From: Lineus longissimus
Lineage: Eukaryota > Nemertea > Pilidiophora > Heteronemertea > Lineidae
Reading direction: 5' to 3'
NCBI RefSeq assembly: GCF_910592395.1
Contig: NC_088321.1
Location: 3,722,001-3,786,000, forward strand
Length of the DNA stretch: 64,000 nucleotides
Positions 58,942 to 64,000 of this stretch are shown here, one piece after another; positions within the stretch are counted from its first letter, which is position 1; each line of letters begins with the position of its first letter. Both the position numbers and the translations under genes were made by a program. A model generated the notes under the pieces. It saw only the letters and a list, made by a program, of their open reading frames with translations. It did not search any database and was not told the DNA's origin.

Positions 58942-59465
58942 TTGATGCTGTTCCAGTAACAGGGTCAACAGCTTGCCCACTGATCTTCTGTGTAAATTTC
59001 TAGCAGGCAATCGCCTTGGAAACGGCAAAAACTTAAAAGATCAAGGAGATGACAACGGCGAAAATAGTATAGACCACGCTTCACCTCTGTAGTGAGTAAA
59101 TGGGAAAACCAACCTCTGCTGTTCACGTGCATGTCTATTGTCAGACCAACTAGCCCAGTCAACAGCCATATTATTGTGGATGTTATTTGAGAGCCTCCAC
59201 AAAATTTCATAAACAGCCACAGAGAAGATATTATCGTATTTATGTGCTTATAAGCGCACTGCGCTTATATTCGAGGTGCGCTTATAGCCACAATTTCATA
59301 TTTATAGGCTAAATAACGCGCGTAATGAACATATTAACACACCGAACACACCAGAGCGGGGGCATACATTCGCAATTTGCCCCAATTGCGTTATATATTT
59401 CTAGTTTTGTTGAGTGGTGCTATGCTCGTGTAGCATTTTAAGTGTCACTCTAGCATTAGTCGAGT
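58942..59465. other. no supported gene
   Basis: An 81-aa minus frame (58965-59210) has no motif. ATTTATGTGCTTATAAGCGC and related GCGCTTATA text around 59240-59290 is a short palindromic repeat. Confidence 0.35.
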
Positions 59466-60477
59466 ATTCAGTTAATTAGTTTTGAATTTAATGTTTTCGT
59501 TAGCTTACCAGTTACGAGCCGTTTTAAAATTTGAAATATTAATCTTGTTTCTCGTTGGCTCACCAGTTAAATGTTTAGCTGAGCGTCTTCTTGAATCGAA
59601 TAGTCGGTCTTTTTGGTCAAGGTTAAATAAAACGAAAGGTAAAACATCGAGTTTTGCAAATATTGTAGACGGTAAGACAGACAAGGGTAATATTGCTGAT
59701 ATATTTGCTGAGAAATACAACACATTATTAACGAGTGTATCATATCGTGAGTAGGATATGACGGCCCTCCTCGATGACATTGAATCGCAAATAGTTAATT
59801 AACACCATCATGTTCCGTGTGGACATGATGATCATGTGGTCACTTTAGGTGAAATCCATAAGGCAATTGGACTACTTAAGAAGGGTAAACATAGAGGTAA
59901 CCATAAGATCTATACGGACCATTTAATTCATAGTAGTGACAAGTTCAAAGAATGTCTAGCGAAAGTATTCACAGCTATGTTAACCTATGCATATGTACCT
60001 CAGGGTTTAAAGAATCGACCAAATTTCCTGTTCCGAAAGATAAAAAGAAAATCGCTGAACGACTCTGACAATAATAGAGGGATTACTCTCAGCAGTATTG
60101 TAGGAAGGTGTTAGATCACATTTTTATGTCAAAAAACGAAAATATTTTCTCATCTTGTGACTTACAATTCGGGTTTAAGAAGTAAATGTCCACTACTAAA
60201 TGCACTTTTGTCATTAAGGAGACGATTTAATACTATAGAAACAAAGAGACTGGTGTTTATTCCATGTTTTAAGATGCTAGTAAGGCATTTGACAGAGTGA
60301 ATTATATTAAATTATTCAAGTTATTACTGAAAAAAGGTTGTTGTCCGATCGTAGCTAGGTTCCTTGCTATCATGTATACAGACCAAAGAGTTAATGTAAC
60401 ATGGAACGGTCACAGAAGTAGAAATTTTGGAGTGCGAAATGGTGTTAAGAAGGGGGGCGTCCTTTCTCCTATACTTT
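59466..60477 (+). pseudogene. second LINE, ORF2 fragment 5' of insertion
   Basis: Protein-level relative of the LINE at 39-44 kb. It runs from the end of the linker (RSFWSRLNKTKGK, DIFAEKYNTLLTSV) through RT blocks (NRGITLSSIVG, VNYIKLFKLLLKKGCCPIV, RNGVKKGGVLSPILF), with several stops and frame changes. The endonuclease half and ORF1 are missing. It stops exactly in the LSPILF block where the 1.13-kb element is inserted. Confidence 0.82.
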
Positions 60478-61607
60478 TTAGCTCACCTCTTAGCAGAGGT
60501 GAGCTTATCCCATACCGTGGCGTCCGTCGTCCGTCGTCGTCGTCGTCGTCGTCGTCCGTCGTCGTCCGTCGTCCGTTAGCAGGGCACGTTTCGTAACTGT
60601 TGGAGCTATTGAGTTGAAACTTGGTACACATGTACCCTTATGTAATGACACCTAGGAGACCAAGTTTCGGTCCGATTCGTTTCATGGTTTGGCCACCAGG
60701 GGGCCAAACGTTAAAAGTGAAAATATGCAATATCTCCCTTAATAGTAGTCGGGAAATTTTGAAAAAAATATGGTAGGTACTTCTAGCAAAGGTGCATCAT
60801 ATATCCTCCGGGTTTTTGATTTGACCTCCTTTTCAAGGTCACAGAGGTCAAATGGTGTAAATTGGCCGTTAGGATGTAACGATGGCACGTTTCTAAACTG
60901 CAATGACTATTGATACCAAATTTGATACACATTTACCCCTTAGTCAGGTGATCTCAGGGACCAAAGTTTGGTCCAATATGATTCACCACTTGACCACCAG
61001 GGGGCAAAATCCAAAAACCTTAAAAATGTGATTATTCCTTAACTTCTTGCCCGATTGCCACCAATTTGATATCATGGGTACATCTAACCACCATACAGTA
61101 TATGTCACACAGGTTTTTAATTTGACCTTCTTGTCAAGGTCACAGAGGTCAAATGGCATAAATTTGCCGTCAGGCCGTAACTATGGCACGTTTCTTAACT
61201 CCAATGACTATTGATCACAAATTAAGTACACATGTACCCCTTGGTCAGGTGATCTCAGGTACCGAAGTTTGGTGCGATCTGATTTGCCGTTTGGCCTCCA
61301 GGGAGGGGGCCAAATCCTAAATTCTTCAAAATGCCATTATTCCTAGTAATGACTTGCCCGATTGGCACCAATTTTATATCATAGGTACATCTAATTCTAA
61401 CAACCATTCAATGTGTCACCCGGGTCTTCTTTGATTTGACCTACTTTTCAAGGTCACAGAGGTCGAATGTACTGTAAATTGGCCATTTTGGGGAAATTGT
61501 AATTGCTTGGACCTACATCAAACCTAACACTACATGACACAATACCATGCTCTTTATCCATCTTTCCTCCACATGAGGTGAGCACAATGGCCCTGGCCAT
61601 TTCATTT
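60478..61607 (+). mobile_element. 1.13-kb hairpin-ended element, copy 2 (inside LINE RT)
   Basis: Near-identical to 35916-37048, with the same hairpin, the (CGT)n tract shorter by a few units, three ~300-bp units and the same GGCCCTGGCCATTTCATTT end. The LINE reading frame resumes right after it, so both boundaries are exact to within a few T residues. Confidence 0.9.
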
Positions 61608-62220
61608 GTATTTACACTGACGAATTATTATCAAGGCTAAAATATTCCGGTTACAGTTGCTATATAGGAAATATGTTCATGGGAGTACTTGCATACGTCG
61701 ATGATGTAGTCATATTGTCCCCGACTAGGCATGGGATGCGTAAGCTCTTACAGATATGTTCGGCATTCTCAGTTGAATGTCAGGTCATTTTTAATCCCAC
61801 AAAAAGTCAACTTGTGTATCCCCCCCCCCCATTTGTATGGGCGGATCAAGTGATTAAAATGTAATACTATGGGCCACTCATCTTGGTCACATTATTGGTG
61901 AAGATGATGACGTCAGAAACCTTGTTAATGCCGTTAATGTATTATATTTGTGAGTAAATATTTTGGTTGCTCAATTTGGTCATTGCTATTCAGCAACAAA
62001 ATATAAGTTATTCAAGTCTTTCGCAATGGCACAATATGGATGTGTAATCTGGAACTTTACCCCTGGAAAAATAGAAAGATTCTGCGTTGCCTGGCGGAAA
62101 TGTGTAAGAAAATTATTTAACATTCCTTATATGACACACTCTAATTTGCTCCGAAATATTTGTGAAGACTTGCCCCCAAGACCTACAACATCATGTACGC
62201 TTTTTAAAATGTATTTTTAG
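61608..62220 (+). pseudogene. second LINE, ORF2 fragment 3' of insertion
   Basis: Resumes with IYTDELLSRLKYSGYSC, then LAYVDDVVILSPT (RT catalytic block, YVDD where the other LINE has YADD), YKLFKSFAMAQYGCVIWNF and WRKCVRKLFNIPYMTHSNLL. Frame breaks occur near 61860 and 61950. It ends where another repeat starts at 62219. Confidence 0.82.
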
Positions 62221-62345
62221 CTCGAGCTTGTCAAATAAGCTGCTCAGTGGCGTTCATCTGTCCGTCCGTCGGTCCGGACGTCCGTCCGTTAAACCCATGG
62301 TGCACATTTTGTAACCGTAAGACCTAGAGACTTCAATTTTGCATT
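62219..62345 (+). repeat. fragment of a related hairpin-ended repeat
   Basis: AGCTCGAGCTTGTCAAATAA GCTGC followed by GTCCGTCCGTCGGTCCGGAC and CATTTTGTAACCGTAAGACC, the same plan as the 1.13-kb element (hairpin, CCGT-rich tract, 'gtaaccgt...' text) but a different subfamily. It abuts the truncated LINE. Confidence 0.5.
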
Positions 62346-64000
62346 TCTGGATACTTCTGGTCAAACTCTACTTTCAAAACATAATCTGTCGCCATTCGAC
62401 CTACTTCCTGCGAGTGAGAGCGCATGAAGGAAACTGGCCTATATCGGCCTAAGAGCAGCAGAATTAGTGGAAATATGCTCTAATATTAAGATAAAATTCT
62501 TGAAAAACTATTTTATTGAGAAAAAGTTCAAAATTTTAACAGGAGAGGGCGCTACCTGCCTTTTAATTATTTCTGCCGATTCAAATTCCCGCCCGATGAC
62601 GTTAGCCATCAATGAAGTCTCCTATTTGCCAGTTCTCAAAACATGGCAGCTACACAACAAAGCAGCAGTAGCTCCAGGAATAAATCACTGTTCACTTCAG
62701 CTTCGTAATCGATTGTACCCCCACTTTATTGTGTGGTGTTCCTATTCAATCAACGATGTAAGGCCTTATTATGTTGGTTTTAATTGAGAAGGTGCATTAT
62801 AAGCGGCCTGCGAAATACCGACAAAATGGCGGCATGTTGTTTACGCCATGTGCAATAATCTTGGAGCTCAATGAGTACTCAGCTCGATGACGATGGCCCG
62901 CTACGCCTACGGGCTGGTACTACGGTCGTACCGTGGGAAGGAACCCAATTTTCTGCTTAAAAAGTAGTCTGGTAGGCGATATTATCACTAGTTCGTTTCA
63001 GTGTTAGTCATAAGGTCTTTAGGGACTACTTTCACAAATTAGTTCTTGAAAATTTGGCCACATTTCTGTGAAAACGATATCGGAAGTGCATGCTCTGCTC
63101 GCGATGACATCGCCGATGTATTTTGAAGTGGAGAATTCCCACAGTATGTGCAGTGAATCGGCATGATTCTGTTCGCCTATTAAGTTTTAGTTCTACAATT
63201 CTTTCATGAGTAAAAAGTAGACATTCTAAGCAATACAATAATGTCACTCCCATAAAAATTGATTGGAAATTGAGGGAGTACGGCATTCTGTTCGGCAACT
63301 GGCAGCGCTGAAAAAAATACATTGCATACTGTACAATACCAAATGGCACATTTTAAAAAGCGCTCATTGGACATCGTAGGGAATCACCAGAAATGACGTC
63401 ATCGCTGGTCTAAATAGAAAACTACGGTGGCGCAGTAGAGCGCAAGAAAAGGTTTAGCATTAACTTCGTCATGCAAGCTTCAGCAATAAAACGATTTCTC
63501 ATGAATGATTTACTTGATCATCATCAGCTTGTTTTCCCCTGATAGATAAAAAAATGATTTACAATTTCCATCAAAGTTTTCTATTTTGTGTACAGTCACA
63601 TGTTATTTAACTGGCAAGGAGCCAAGCAGTTTTGAATATTTGCGGGAAAATACTTCGTACTTGTAAACAAGGCTATGACAATGAGTATGCTCATTCAGGG
63701 CATTAACTTCATGTTACGGTAAATATTTTCATACGATGATTTCACCCGAATTATGATCAGGATTGAGGAATAAACAGTGGCATAATTATGTCAACCAAAA
63801 ACATTGGTACCGTAGTGAACGCAAAAGGATATCAAATACCATGGAGCATGCCATTTTCATGCATAATGAACTAAACACCGGGAAGATATTAATGATATCA
63901 ACTCAGCTGAGCGCCAGGCCCTTGGACCTCTTGTTGTTATAGCAAGGAGCACTAATCCTTTGCTAAGAATGAGCGGTAAGCTTGCCTTTAGCGGAAGCAA
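62346..64000. other. window end, no supported gene
   Basis: Open frames at 62467-62787 (plus, 106 aa) and 63032-63349 (minus, 105 aa) have no motifs or splice support. AT-rich with scattered short repeats. Confidence 0.4.

Overview
This is eukaryotic DNA, most likely from a marine invertebrate. It shows GT-AG introns, tRNA-derived SINE heads, LINEs with APE-type endonuclease, piggyBac- and Tc1/pogo-like MITEs, many foldback repeats, and the 'aggtgagct' and 'gggggcataat' hairpin-ended repeat families. Scattered TAGGCCTA-type words would suit an echinoderm, hemichordate or similar deuterostome, but nothing here proves the phylum. Host gene density is low. I can support one host gene, two genes inside a large transposon, two decayed LINEs and one LINE fragment.

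Layout. 1-4.7 kb: no supported gene. 4.7-6.2 kb: an old repeat with ~300-bp internal units. 6,552-21,032: the main find, a 14.48-kb DNA transposon. It is bounded by a perfect 6-bp target duplication (CTTTTA), near-identical terminal inverted repeats starting 5'-TACGGCAGCAG, and inverted subterminal arrays of a 21-bp unit (26 copies left, 31 right). Inside are an intact two-exon IS3/retroviral-type DDE integrase gene (379 aa, + strand) and a two-exon SAM-HECT ubiquitin-ligase-like gene (713 aa, - strand). It also holds later insertions and an orphan promoter-like cluster. 21-28.3 kb: tandem duplications and satellites. 30.5-33.2 kb: two foldback elements.

33,786-55,008, minus strand: seven spliceable exons of a protein kinase gene, all in consistent phase. 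The product has a death-effector-like N-terminal segment followed by a complete MAP3K/STE-type kinase domain with every catalytic motif. Its first exon or exons were not found. Introns hold a nearly full-length but broken LINE (39.3-44.0 kb), a 1.1-kb piggyBac-like MITE, a pogo-like MITE, SINEs and one of two near-identical 1.13-kb hairpin-ended elements.

55.7-58.9 kb: two adjacent head-to-tail 1.6-kb hairpin-ended elements with ~165-bp internal units. 59.5-62.2 kb: a second broken LINE of the same kind, split inside its reverse transcriptase by the other 1.13-kb element. 62.2-64 kb: no supported gene.

How it fits together: the integrase probably acts on the TIR/array ends, and the SAM-HECT gene looks like carried cargo or an accessory factor. 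The kinase gene is independent of the transposon. All exon joins were made by eye from splice sites and reading phase; no searches were run.
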